A stretch of DNA of 64,000 bases. Origin: Chrysaora quinquecirrha (Eukaryota; Cnidaria; Scyphozoa; Semaeostomeae; Pelagiidae). A program made the translations under genes and the position numbers. The stretch lies in NCBI GenBank assembly GCA_014526335.1, contig JACTAT010000040.1, positions 6,000,715-6,064,714 of the forward strand, read 5' to 3'. Positions 31,305 through 43,174 of the stretch are shown here, in pieces. The notes below the pieces were generated by a model. That model did not search any database. It was not told where the DNA came from and was given only the letters and a program-made list of their open reading frames with translations. The number at the start of each line of letters is the position of its first letter. The first letter of the stretch is position 1.

Positions 31305-34300
31305 TTAGAGTTCGTCTTTTTTATCAACGCGTTCCATCATGGTTGCGTGGTATTTCTTCACCTAGAATGAAATCAATGTTTCTTTTACTGATAGCTGTGT
31401 GTAATTTGATTCATTTAGCTTAACGAGATCTTGATGTAATAATGAGTGATGACTGCGATATGCATATAACCAACTCAATAGAAAAGTGCAAAAAATGATA
31501 TCAAACCGTTTTGGCGCCAGATCATTGTAAAAATGGTTTATCCTACTGAAATTGCCTCAGAATGAACATTTACTGGCCTCGTTTGTAAGCCGTTACCCTT
31601 TGGATCCAATCCAGAGTGTTTATACGAGATCAGAACGGGAACGTTCCCAAGCTGGTACGGATAGCGTTTCCAGAAGGGAACGGATCATGTTGTTCACGTG
31701 TAAACAGAGGGAGTCTTATTACTCTCGTATTCCGCTTGTTATTACCCATAATATAGGGTCTGTTTCTACATATACATTATAAGAGGGTGGGTCTGTAAAA
31801 CTTCGGCGGCACATCTCTGTCCATCCAATATGTAAGAAACACTGTTCTAATCTGGATATAAGGTTAGTTTTCTCGTCTTTTAAGCTTAGCAGTATGTTTT
31901 CTGTTAAAGATCCTATTCCTAGATAGCTTCGTTCACGTGTTGTCTATGAATTCTCTTGTGCGGGATGTAAAGTACTAACCAGTCTAGCATGTTCCTTAAC
32001 TTTATTAGATATTTGCTCCTGTGTATCGACATCCAGAAAATCCCCTTCATGCAGGCCATCCTTCATCTTTGCATGTCTATCTTTCCAGTAGTTGTGTTTG
32101 TCAATTCGAATCTGGAAATGCCTCAGCTCTTCCTAGAAATAGAAACAAGAGATCATATGTTCCCAAATACTAAACAAGTGCCAGGACGGATGCTATATTG
32201 AAAAAAGATGCAAAAAATAGCATGCATTAGAATTCAGCATTGAATATAGAAAAACTACATGTTGCATTTCACAACGGTGTACAGTACACGAGTATGCAAA
32301 CTTATTCATCAAGGGTGCGTTCTTTTAGCACCTTTTCCTGCTTCGTCTAGAGGCTTCCGAGAGAATGAAAGCCCGTTCTTTAGGGAAACTCTCGGGCGAA
32401 TCGGAGGCGTTGGAGGCTCCAAATTCTCCTGACTCAAGAGCTGGAAGATCTCGCAGACTTCGCTGAGAAATTGACTCCTAATTAACTTCTCAAAGGGTCG
32501 GGTTATCATTTATGACCCCACAATCCCACAATCTATATCTACATAAAACAGAACTGTTTGTATGTATGTATGTATGTTTGTTCGCTTATAACTCAAAATC
32601 TACTCCACGCACAGGAAAACAAAAAGTATCTTTGGAATCGGCATTTTGCGGCAAGTGTCCTATGCGAACAAATTTTTCAGACACTTATGTTTTAGTTTTT
32701 GCATTGAAATAATAGGTCTTTAAATAACAAGCGGTGAGAGGTGGATTTCGAGAAACCATTGGAACGTCATATTAATCAAAAGACCGTAAAATTAATGATT
32801 CAACAATGAAGTTACCTTGATAGACTCAAGCTCTTGTTTAGAAAATCCAGCATTCTGTGCTTGATGCCAAAGCTCCGCGACTCTGACGTCAGTAAATTCA
32901 TCTGTGACATCAGATACCCTTTCTTTAACCTTCAATTGCAACATAAGGTTAAAATACTTAATAAATGCTTTGTTTGTAAGAACATCAATTTCAGATTTTG
33001 ATTCGATTCAATTTCAGCCTGCTTGTTTCTTATTTTGATACAATTTTTCACCAACTTATCACCCCTACTCTATCAAAAAACATGTTTAAAATGGGCTTCC
33101 AAGCAAGGGCTTCACCCTGTTGAACATTGCTTGCATGTATTTCAAAACCTTTTTGATATTTCAAATCCTAAGGTGGCTACATGCTGTTGTAACAATTCTG
33201 CGCAAAGTTCAGCCAAAAGTTCAGCCAAATCACTGTTCTGCCACTGAGTTTCGTCAGGTAGCAGAAATATTCTGTCCCAAAATCTATCCCTGGCTTCACG
33301 TGCAACATCGTTTGATGATTGCAATATTGATTTTTTATCATGCGTTATTGCCATTTCAAGCAAAAAACTGCATGTGTAGCTGTGCCTTTAATGAAAATAT
33401 GCTCACCTTTCTACTGAGTTCCAAGTATCCTACAGAAAGATTATGATGCTTCATTTTCAGTTCACTTCTCAGTTTCTTCAATTGAGTTTCAGGTAGTTTA
33501 TCAAAACTTCTAATATCATTATCAGATATGGTGTCATGTTCTGTAATTTTATAAGCCAATTTTCTGTAATCTTCAATCTTCTTCTCGTGGTGTTTGAATT
33601 CTTGCTCTAATTGATCAAGTTCTGCATCTTTAAATTTCCCTTTGAAGATATACACACGAGATTTCATTTGCTAGCTAGCACAGAGGGATGCTATATTGTT
33701 CTTATTACTTCTGTTAAATTTTGCTATTGCTTCGTTTATATGGTTTATATTATTTAGCTGTAGACTGTTATAGGCTAACTATTATATCTTTAAATTTTGG
33801 CTTCATATTCTTAACCTTTAACTCTAATTTTGTGATGACACTCCTTGTAATAGTGTAGCATGTCAAGATCTTTATAAATTGAAATTGAATTGAAATAATT
33901 ACTGAATACGCCGTTTTGAAAGGCATCATTTTTACCTGATTTTTCTAGTGCAGGGCATCAAAACTAGGCAATGTTTCTAAGAGCTAGTTGTTATAGGGGT
34001 ATTTTTCTCTAGAACTGCAATCATTCGAGTATATCTTGGCTCTTTGGAAAAAAGTATACCTTTCTCAAATCATTTGGACAAGTCTGGAGTCAATGAAACC
34101 ATCAATGCAAAGAAAGTCTAGCACCCTTTTGCCCCGGGGGGGGTACTTCAATATGTAGACATACCAGACGTGCCGCTCATATGGATGGGTTTTTTCGACT
34201 GAATTTCTCTACACATGGGTCTGATATTCTGCTCGATTCTGGTTGATGGGTTGGTATTTTAGGATTTTCTTACCAAAAGGCCCCATTATGATTTACCGCA

Positions 34301-35506
34301 AAGTGGCTGACAACCTTTCTACTTTGTTTTTTGCTTTTGAAACGATGAATTAGCAGCAACAACAGTGCTCAGTCACATTGATTGCAAAGAATCGCCGTCA
34401 GATTCGATTTTGCGAGACTTTTCGTGAATTCTAGCACTGTAAAAGGGTTTTAAAATCAACCAAATTCATACACAAGGGCTTGAAATTTCCCGATTTTCAT
34501 GCAAATGGGTCAGAAATCCTTAAAAATCCTATCATACAAATGGGTCCTTTTGTCAAAGTCCAGATTCACGTCTAATCATGGACACATTGAAGTACCCACC
34601 CCGGGCCTTTTGCCCCTCTGGGTTAGTTAGCATTGAAAATACATTCTAGTGGCACTGCTGAACAGGCAAGGCATTTGGCTCTCAGTCACAAACTATTCAA
34701 AACTTTGTTAGAACCATCAGATTTAGCCTTTATACACATCTTTCTTATAAGAAACCTAGAACTAACTTTAAGAACATTTTAGAACAAGGAGGAAGGAGTC
34801 GATAAACTTTGGAAATTTTTGTGCAAGTCGAGGGTGCATTTCATGTACTTAGGCCTGAAGATCTTCGGCGTGCAACTTGCCTTTGAACAACAAAATCTAT
34901 TGTTTTTTCGGTGTATATCACAAAATCTTTGGCATGGACTTAACATGGAATGTTAAGTACTATGCCTCAAGCTAGGGTTCTTATAAAAAAAGTGTACAAG
35001 ACCTGTCATTGGGCCTTGTGTGCCCCCCTTTAGCTACTCTGCTGTCAGGTACAGTGCAAAAGCATCTGAAGTTCTTGCTTCCCTCTGGACCACAACTTAC
35101 CACTGTACAATGCAGAGTGCCAAAGCTTCTCAACTTTATCCGTAAATTTGGCTTTGATTTGATTATGATGGTCATCCACATTAACTTTATTTGTTGCAAG
35201 GCCATATCTTTGCAATAAATCTGTGAACAAATCTTTTATCTTTGCTGCCAGTTCCCCTTCTTCATCTCCTCCTTTTGCATCAATATGCTTCAGCTTGATT
35301 GAAAGCTTGTCCAATTTTGCAATTTCTTGCTGAAGGTTGACAAGCTTCGGACTGTCAGCCAGGTTCTTCTTCGCTCTTTCCCATAGAATGTTATACTTAT
35401 TCATTCTGAAAGGTGATTCTAGGTTTTTAACAGAGTATTTTGAATCTTTCCCAAGGCAAAGTGATGCCAAAAGAAGCAAAAGTGGTATCAAACTTGCTGC
35501 ATCCAT
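31305..35506 (-). CDS. LRPAP1: alpha-2-macroglobulin receptor-associated protein (RAP), complete five-exon gene
   Basis: RAP is an ER chaperone that prevents LDL-receptor-family proteins from binding ligands too early. Exons (minus): 35101-35506, 33407-33639, 32816-32929, 31980-32132, 31305-31361. All have GT..AG borders, and the joined frame gives 320 residues against 357 in human. Residues 1-19 (MDAASLIPLLLLLASLCLG) are a signal peptide. Domain 1 has SPFRMNKYNILWERAKK. Later blocks match the family: KVEKLWHSALYSGKF, LEQEFKHHEKKIEDY, FTDVRVAELWHQAQNAGFS, EELRHFQIRIDKHNYWKDRH. The last exon encodes VKKYHATMMERVDKKDEL and stops, so the protein ends in a classical KDEL retrieval signal where vertebrate RAP has HNEL. 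The start was chosen for the signal peptide; an open frame upstream to 35578 lacks one. Introns hold MITE and repeat copies. Confidence 0.93.
31500..31725. mobile_element. MITE-like repeat, copy B
   Basis: TTTTGGCGCCAGATCATTG through TTGGATCCAATCCAGAGTGT and GAGATCAGAACGGGAACGTT matches 20174-20425 in the same orientation. It lies in the last intron of LRPAP1. Confidence 0.65.
33010..33170. repeat. dispersed repeat (CAGCCTGCTTGTTTCTT type)
   Basis: TTTCAGCCTGCTTGTTTCTT and AACATGTTTAAAATG..GCAAGGGCTTCAC are reverse-complement relatives of 3350-3530, and the second half also resembles 18785-18850. Located in LRPAP1 intron 2. Confidence 0.55.
34133..34603 (-). mobile_element. MITE, about 470 bp, copy 2
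   Basis: Near-identical reverse complement of 7094-7562. The flanks share CCTTTTGCCCC on both sides (ending at about 34132 and starting at about 34606), a possible 11-bp target duplication. It lies in the first intron of LRPAP1. Confidence 0.85.
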
Positions 35507-36175
35507 GCCTCTTGCCTTGATCTTCACCCAGTGGAGTGTGGAGTAGACCTCCTCCTCGCCTCGTTTACATTCCACCACCAGTTAGGCAATGACGTCATGA
35601 CCCCTTCTGAGGAGGAAGAATACAGCAGAAACATTGAAGGAGTTTTCAAAAAATCAACGTTCAAGCAACAGTACAAGATTAAAATGAAAAAAGAAGAAAA
35701 TAGTATATACATAAAGGATGTTATTTTTTTCTAATGTACAAAATATTTGGCTTGCTTGCTTTCTAGCGCTTTTTCCAAGGGGTCCCCAACCAGTGTTCAA
35801 AATGGTTCAAACAACATACTAGAAAAGCACTTAAGCTTAGGACATAATGAAAGGCCAAATACTTTTTGAGTAGTACAAAACTTCAAAATTTGCTTTGATC
35901 AAAGATTAGCATTTGTTAAGAACAGATCTTTTAGATCAACTTGAAAAGTAACGACCATTACTTTAACATTATTCATTGTCTTTATCATTTGGGTGCAATT
36001 GGCAGGTGGGTGGCATTTCTATAAGATCAGAATAGAAGAAGATGAAGTTATGTGTGTCAAATATACTTAAAAGCAAGCAATTAAAAGCTTAAAAATATTA
36101 AGTATGTAATATATTAAATAAAGACATAACAATTTACAAATATGTTAATTAAAACTAAATCACTGAGTTAATCGT
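35507..36175. other. 5' region of LRPAP1 and intergenic sequence
   Basis: 35507-35640 would hold the promoter and 5' UTR of LRPAP1; no TATA box is evident. The rest is AT-rich with no gene recognised. Confidence 0.4.
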
Positions 36176-36179
36176 GGTA

Positions 36180-36601
36180 GCTACCATCAATTTGCATTGA
36201 TAAAGCTTCTCTCTTGTACGAGTTCACGCATGTTTTCAGATTACTTGAATTTGGTGACGTTTTTATATATAACTTGAAAGATTAAATTATTACTCATAAA
36301 TATCACCTGCATACATGGTTTCTCCGGTATTGATTTTTTGATGCTTCTTAAGATGACTAGGCATACTGACAGAGTAAATTCTTACTGACCAGACATACCG
36401 ACAGAATTGTTGATGCCATAAATTCTGTATTGATAAGGGTTCTCTTTTATACGAATTCGTGTATGTGTTATCAGTTCAATTAATTGGGTAAATTTGTTTC
36501 AACAAATTTCACATTCAAACTGTCATTGTTGTTATGAATTTGTTCATGACTTCTTAAGTACCTTGACTGATTAAATTGTTTCCCAAACGTATCACTCACA
36601 T
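36180..36601 (-). pseudogene. decayed C2H2 fingers downstream of the finger exon
   Basis: The minus strand still shows finger phrases (for example around 36520-36600: ATGTGAGTGATACGTTTGGG, a decayed linker plus CxxxxG) with stops and missing Cys or His. This is a degenerate extension of the adjacent array. Confidence 0.6.
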
Positions 36602-37425
36602 TCATATGGCCTCTCCAGTATGAATTTGTTTATGTCTTTGAAGACTAGTAAACCAAGTATATCTTGCCCCGCAGATTTTGCATCCATATACCTTTTCCCC
36701 AGTATGAATTCGCTGATGCTTTCTTAGGTTACCTGATAGAGCAAATCGTTTCCCACAGGTATCACATGCATACGGTCTCTCTCCAGTATGTATACGTTTA
36801 TGTCTTAGAATACTATTTGACCTGGTAAATCGTTTCCCACAAACATCACATGCATAATGTCTCTCCCCTGTATGCATATGTTTATGCCTTTGACGATTAC
36901 ATGACTGAGTAAATCGTTTCCCACAAACATCACATTGATATGGCTTTTCTCCTGTGTGAATTCGTTTGTGCTCTTTCAGATCAGCTAATCGAACAAACTG
37001 CTTGCCGCAAATTTCACATTTGAATGGCTTCTCTCGGGTATGACTTTGTTTATGTCCACGAAGACTGGATAACCACGTAAACTCTTTCCCACAAACATTG
37101 CATTGATACCGCTTTTCCACAGTGTGAATTCTTGCGTGCCTCTTAAGACTACTGCGTCGGGTAAACGTATCTCCTGCATGACTTTGTGAATGTCTTTTAA
37201 GATTACTTTGTCGGGTATACTCCTTTCCGCAAATTTCACATTTAAATTTGCTCTTCTTTTTATGAATCCGTTGATGTGTTTTCAGAATACTGAAATTTTT
37301 GAACTTTTTCCCACAGATATCACAAGAACATTTAGTCCTTCCAAGATCAATTACATTGTGTTCTTGAACAGTAACTGGCTGAATGAGTCTGCTCACAACA
37401 ACATTGCATTGAAATCGTTTGTCCC
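36602..37425 (-). CDS. C2H2 zinc-finger exon C (8 fingers plus one lacking cysteines)
   Basis: The acceptor ends at 37426 and the exon begins in phase 1 with ..GDKRFQCNVVVSRLIQ. Eight complete fingers follow the CX2CX12HX3H pattern with TGEKP-type linkers, from CSCDICGKKFKNFSILKTHQ to YGCKICGARYTWFTSLQRHK, and the exon ends TGEAI then stop. Between fingers 2 and 3 lies AGDTFTRRSSLKRHARIH, a finger with its Cys half deleted in frame. The proteins are expected to bind DNA in the nucleus. The 5' exon(s) are not next to it; the intron upstream is filled by a 130-bp tandem repeat. It could be a terminal exon of the leader at 50660-50762 (see findings). Confidence 0.85.
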
Positions 37426-37509
37426 CTAGAAGAAAAGAGACACAATGCAAATTAAAACATTGGTAATTCAATAAATAGAAGCATATGGTCCACACAAATC
37501 ATGCAAATC

Positions 37510-39230
37510 CTGTTTCAAATATGACATCTTGATATAGACCCCTTCAAAAACTATCCCACTTTGATAGGCCTGACAAGAAAGAAGAAGAATAAGAAGAAAG
37601 ACTATAAATCCTTTTCTATATATGACATATTAATAAAAACCCCTTCAAAACACATCACACTTTCATGGGATTGCTTTAGTAAAAGTTTGTCAAAGAAGAC
37701 AAGAAAGATGAAGAAGAAAATAGAAGTTAGATCCTTTTTCCAACAAGACGCATTGACATTAACACCTTTACAAAATATCACACTTTCATGGGCCCAAGAA
37801 GAAAGATGAAGACGAAGAAGAAATAATATAAATTCTTTTCCATATATGACACATTGGTATAAACTTCTTAAGAAACATCACGCTTTTATGGGCTCTCCTT
37901 AGTAAAGTTTTGTCAAAGAAGATAAGAAAAGAAAGATGAAGACGAAGAAGAAATAATATAAATCCTTTTCCATGTATGACACATTGGTATAAACTTCTTA
38001 AGAAACATCAAACTTTTATGGGCTCTCCTTAGTAAAGTTTTGTGAAAGGAGATAAGAAAAGAAAGATGAAGACGAAGAAGAAATAATATAAATCCTTTTC
38101 CATATATGACACATTGGTATAAACTTCTTAAGAAACATCAAACTTTTATGGGCTCTCCTTAGTAAAGTTTTGTCAAAGAAGATAAGAAAAGAAAGATGAA
38201 GACGAAGAAGAAATAATATAAATCCTTTTCCATGTATGACACATTGGTATAAACTTCTTAAGAAACATCAAACTTTTATGGGCTCTCCTTAGTAAAGTTT
38301 TGTGAAAGGAGATGAGAAAGAAGAAAGACGAAGACGAAGAAGAAAAAATATAAATTCTTTTCCATATATGACACATTGGTATAAACTTCTTAAGAAACAT
38401 CACACTTTTATGGGCTCTCCTTAGTAAAGTTTTGTCAAAGAAGATAAGAAAAGAAAGATGAAGACGAAGAAGAAATAATATAAATCCTTTTCCAAAAATG
38501 ACATGTTGATATATACTTCTTAAAGAAATATCACTTTTATGGGCTCTCTTAAGAAAACATTTGTCAAACAAGATAAGAAAGAAGAAAGATAAAGACGAAG
38601 AAGAAATAATATAAATCTTTTTCCAAAAATGACATGTTGATATATACTTCTTAAAGAAATATCACTTTTATGGGCTCTCTTAAGAAAACATTTGTCAAAC
38701 AAGATAAGAAAGAAGACAAAAAAGATAAATCCTCTGCCAAATATACGAGATACTGATATAAACTCCTTGACAAAAATCACGCTTTTATGGACACACCTGT
38801 CAAAGAAGATAAGAAAGAAGACGATGAAGAAGAAGAACAAAATATATCCTCTTACAAATACAACATCTTGGTATAAACTTGGTAAAAAATATCACACTTT
38901 ACTTTGATGGGCTCGATAAGAAAGAAGACAAATGAGAAGAAAGAAGATAAGTCCTTATACGAATATGACGTATTGACATAAAGTCCTGAAATAAGTATCA
39001 TGATTTTATGGGCTCTCCTTTGCAAAGTTTGTCAAAGAAGATGACAAAGAAGAAAGATAAAGATTGAGGAGAACAAAAATAAATCCTTTTCCGTATATGA
39101 CATATTGATATAAATTCCTTTATAAAATATCACACTTTGATGGGCTGGATAAGAAAGAAGACGAATAAGAAAAAGATAAATCCTTTTCACAATATGACAT
39201 ATTCATATAAAGTCTTGAAATGGTTGGCAT
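37510..39230. repeat. 130-bp tandem repeat array, about 13 units
   Basis: The phrase ATGACACATTGGTATAAACT recurs at 130-bp steps (ending 37860, 37990, 38120, 38250, then 38382), and more diverged units extend on both sides. Each unit holds a purine-rich part (AAAGATGAAGACGAAGAAGAA) and an AT-rich part (CTTTTATGGGCTCTCCTTAG). It lies between finger exons C and B. Confidence 0.93.
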
Positions 39231-39359
39231 TTATTTCAAAATCAGAAAAGAAGAAAATGAAGTTATCTTTGTCAACTATATTTCAAAACCAAGCGATTTG
39301 AAACTTCAAAGTTATGCTAAATATATAAGATAACAATTAAGATCAATGAGTTAATCGTG

Positions 39360-39737
39360 TTCTGTCAATTTTGCATTGATAAAGCTTCCCTCTTGCATGA
39401 GTTCGTCTATGCGTTTTCAGATTACGTAAATTTGCTGATGTTTTCTTTAGGTTACTTGAATGGCTTAATTATTTCTCAAAAATATCACAAGCATATATGT
39501 TTTCTCGTGTAACGATTTTTGAATGTTTTTTAAGATGACCAGACAAATTGACGGAGTAAATAGTGTGCTATATATTCTGCATTAATGTGGCTACTCTTTT
39601 GTGCAAATTTGTGTATATGTTTTCAGATCAATAAACTGTTTTCAAAAAATTTCACATTTAAATTGCCTCTCTTTTAATGAATTTTTTCATGACTTCTTAA
39701 GTACCTCGACCAGTTAAATTGTTTTCATCCAAAGGTA
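39360..39737 (-). pseudogene. decayed C2H2 fingers downstream of exon B
   Basis: Same kind of degenerate array as 36180-36601, and the two stretches are similar to each other (TAAAGCTTCCCTCTTGCATG versus TAAAGCTTCTCTCTTGTACG). This suggests that exons B and C arose by duplication of a longer array whose 3' fingers decayed in both. Confidence 0.65.
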
Positions 39738-40492
39738 TCACATTGGTATTGTCTCTCCATTATGAATTCGTTTATGTCTTTGAAGACTAGCTGACCAAGT
39801 AAATCCTGTCCCACAAATGTTGCATATATAGACTTTTTCCCCTGTATGAATTCGCTGATGCGTTTTCAGGTTACTTGAGATTTTAAATTGCTTCCCACAA
39901 ATATCACATGCATAGGGTCTCTCTCCAGAATGACCACGTTTATGTCTCAGAAGATTATATGACCTACTAAATCGTTTCCCACAAATTTCACATGCATATG
40001 GTCTCTCTCCAGTGTGAATTCGTTTATGGGTTTGAAGACCAGAGGACTGAATAAATCGCTTCCCACACATATCACATGCATATGGTCTTTCCCCAGTATG
40101 AATTCGTTGATGCGTTTGAAGAACAGATGACCGAGTAAAGTGTTTCCCACAAATATCACATCCATAAGGTGTCTCTTTAGTATGAATAATTTTATGTTGT
40201 TGAAGACGAGATGACCAAGTAAACCCCTTCCCACAAATGTTGCATTGATATGGCTTCTCTTCTGTCTGAATTCGTGTGTGCAGACAAATTAACTGTGTAG
40301 AATGTGTTCCATGACTGTCACATTCAAAAGGCCTCCCTTTTTCATGATCTTGTTCATTTTTTTCTTGGTTACTTGAGATATCAAGTTTTTCACAAACATC
40401 ACATCCATGTGGAGTCTCTCCAGTATAAATTCGTTCATGCATTTGAAGACAAGAGAGTTGATTGAATCCTTCTCTACAGATTCCACCAAAAC
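39738..40492 (-). CDS. C2H2 zinc-finger exon B (6 intact, 3 degenerate fingers)
   Basis: The acceptor is at 40493-40496 and the start is in phase 1 (..FGGICREGFNQLSCLQMHER). The first three fingers are damaged: single Cys, GCDVCEKLDISSNQEKNEQD without the zinc His spacing, and ECDSHGTHSTQL without the Cys pair. Fingers 4-9 are intact, from YQCNICGKGFTWSSRLQQHK to YICNICGTGFTWSASLQRHK, and the exon ends NGETIPM then stop. The phase 1-1 exon at 42646-42903 is the nearest compatible upstream exon. A nuclear DNA-binding role is expected from the family. Confidence 0.83.
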
Positions 40493-41189
40493 CTAGATGG
40501 AAAGACACACGTTCACAAATTCAAACATTTGTCATTCAATAATAATTCAAAGCAAAAATACGAAATGGTCCATACCAGCGTACAGAATGCATGAAAAAAT
40601 AATAAATATTAGTGGTGGAAAATTCATTTTAGATTGTTTTATTAAAATAGTTTCAATCATTTGAAAAGTAATAGTCAATCCTATGGTTTCAGGAATTCGG
40701 TTCAGGAATTCGCTTTAGCAAACTCTGCAGATACAATCATTGAAAAAATATTAGATTTTAGCTGGAAATTGTCCACTACGTTCCTCTCATCCATCATTGC
40801 TATTCTGTTCCTCTAATCCATCATTGTTATTCTAGAGAGGGCTGATAGGTGCCACGAGTACATGTGTGGCAACGCAGGCACTATTCTGTTCAGCAAAGAT
40901 GCATTGACATGATGTGGGAAGAGGGATGGATGGGTGAGGATGACTTTATGGAATCAAAGCTTGTCCGAACAGATTTTGTCCAAGATTGTAGGTCTATTTT
41001 GGAGAAGAGAACTCTTATTTCCAAACTCAGTAAAGATTATTTGAAATGACACTCTATGGTACAAAATCCTTATTAAAAATCATTCTCCAAATTATGTCTC
41101 TGTTTACAACAATCGGTTAATCTGAAAGTGCTAAAACATTTCATGCACGTCTTACCAATATTAAGATTCCCTGCTGAAATAGTCTTCTC

Positions 41190-41300
41190 CCACATGACCT
41201 GCGTATTTGGCCTCTCTGCAGTACATATGAACTGATGCAATCAAACTAGATGGGGAAGTCAATCAATCCTTTCTTACAAATACCTTTTTCCGTAAAACGT
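41190..41300 (-). pseudogene. isolated finger remnant
   Basis: CACATGACCTGCGTATTTGG followed by CTCTCTGCAGTACATATGAA resembles the linker region of the local fingers, and a similar remnant lies at 46460-46550. No Cys or His pairs remain in frame. Confidence 0.4.
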
Positions 41301-41929
41301 TGTTAAGCCCTGCTTTAACTAATCAAGCATCTCTATACTCACCGATTGGGGCAAAAAACATATAACAACTTGTACTTCAAAGTTTTTGCAAAATATTTCG
41401 AAACATAACTCATTTTTTCCAGAAAATAAAGCCTCAAAAGAATAGAATATTTATGTGGTATGCCCTGTATGAAATCTTTAATCTTTAATAATAAAAAAAA
41501 ATGATGAAATTAATCAAAATAGGGCTGTTCGAACTTAATTACAAGACCCTGAAAAAGTTGATCCCTTTTTTATCTTTATGGGCGGTAACAATCATAACTC
41601 AGTAGAATAAGTTTTTCCAGTGCGAATGGCAAAAGTTGTATTTTTGCAAACAAACAAATTTCTACTAATCCTTCTACAGAGGTTCCGTCATAGAGCCCCA
41701 GGGCAGCACTTTTGCAAGAAAAACTGGAATTAACAAGCGGGAACAGAGAGGACCGGTCATCTTGTTTTCTTTCATGCTTTAAGTAAAAGGGGGATGTAAG
41801 CTCGTTAAATTTGAAGTAACGACAGCTCGACAATGTGTCACTTATGGTAAACAGGCCTAACCATTGGTGGGCGCAAACGAAAACCTAACAAACTTTGTTA
41901 AATATGGAAAAGACAAACTTTGTCAAATA

Positions 41930-42410
41930 TGAAGCCTTAGTAGCAATAGCATTCAAACCATGTGAGCCTTAGTGGCAATGGCTTTGGAACCATGTGAGTC
42001 TTACAGGCAATGACATTGGAATCATGTTAGCCATAGTGGCAATGGCATTGAAATCATGTGAGCCTTAGAGGCAATGGCATTTAAATCATGTGAGCCTTAG
42101 TGGCAATGGCATTCGAATGATGTGAAGCTCGGTGGCAATGGCATTCAAACCATGCGAGCCTTAGTGGCAATGGCAATCGAACCATATGAGCCTCTGTGTC
42201 AATGGCATTCAAACAATGAGAGCCTAAATAGCAATGGCGTTCAACACATGTGAGCCTTAGTGGCAATGGCATTCAAACCATGTGAGCCTAAGTGGCAATG
42301 GCATTGGGACCATGCATGCCTTAGCTGCAATGGAACTCAAGCCATGTGAACATCAGTGGCAATGGCATTCAAACCTTACTTGGTATTTAAACCATGTGAA
42401 ACCAATGCAA
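41930..42410. repeat. 32-bp minisatellite
   Basis: About 15 units of consensus GTGAGCCTTAGTGGCAATGG plus CATTCAAACCAT (32 bp). Starts at 41962, 41994 and 42058 keep the 32-bp spacing. Confidence 0.95.
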
Positions 42411-42645
42411 AAAACTTGATAGGTAATTTCAAGATTGTGCTGCTGCTACACAGGCTCTACAGCAACATTAAATCCTTGTCCAAAATATAACATATTTGCA
42501 TTACACTCTCTAGTGCAAGCTTATCAACTTCTTCCTGCTTTAATAATACGAACAAAGGTGTTTGGGCTAAAAAATTTTGCTGTTGCACCAGCTAGAACTT
42601 TTCAACGTTTGCAAGAAGCAGGATGAAATAAGAATTAGCACTTAC

Positions 42646-42903
42646 ACAAATTATAATTTTCTTGAAGATTCTCTGCCGAAGTTTCTATTGAAGAACTGTT
42701 GAATTGATTGCCTTCGGAATCATTTTCATTCCTCTGCCTGACTTCACTGTCATTGTTGGCATATACTTCTCCCTCAGCAAGGGAAAAAGAAGCTCCAAGT
42801 TCCTTCTCAGCTGTTTCACTGCCACTGGGCACACAATTTCCTGAGATAGCAAGGCCATCATTCAAGTACTCATTGTGGCTAGAATTCCTGTTATCTTCAC
42901 AAG
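42646..42903 (-). CDS. acidic, Ser-rich exon upstream of zinc-finger exon B (phase 1-1)
   Basis: The acceptor TTTGTTTCAG precedes 42903 and the donor GTAAGTGC follows 42646. The 258-bp exon is open in the phase-1 frame: CEDNRNSSHNEYLNDGLAIS, then ETAEKELGASFSLAEGEVYA, then NSSSIETSAENLQENYNL. It is rich in Ser, Asn and Glu, with no fold recognised. Its phases match the finger exon B acceptor at 40492 and the donor of the small exon at 49486, so it is probably a linker exon of a zinc-finger transcript. Confidence 0.68.
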
Positions 42904-43174
42904 CTGAAACAAAGCAAGTAGAAATTCTTTGAAATATTTAACTTCAAAAGAAAGAGAAACATAACATTTCTGTAAAATTTTGGTTGTAAAGTTAAGGGTC
43001 GACATTATAAACTTAGGGCAGCATCATTATTCCTCAAAAACCAATTATGAATATCTCTTAAACCATACTAGATGAAGGGACCAATGTTAATCTAATTGAT
43101 AAACGACTGCTAAACGACTGCTAGAAGTGGTGTTTATTTATTTATACAACAAAAACAAAACATATATTATACAG

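Noticed and set aside
33023..33446. Open frames in LRPAP1 intron 2
   Set aside because: They overlap a dispersed repeat and lie between two well-supported LRPAP1 exons; shadow frames.
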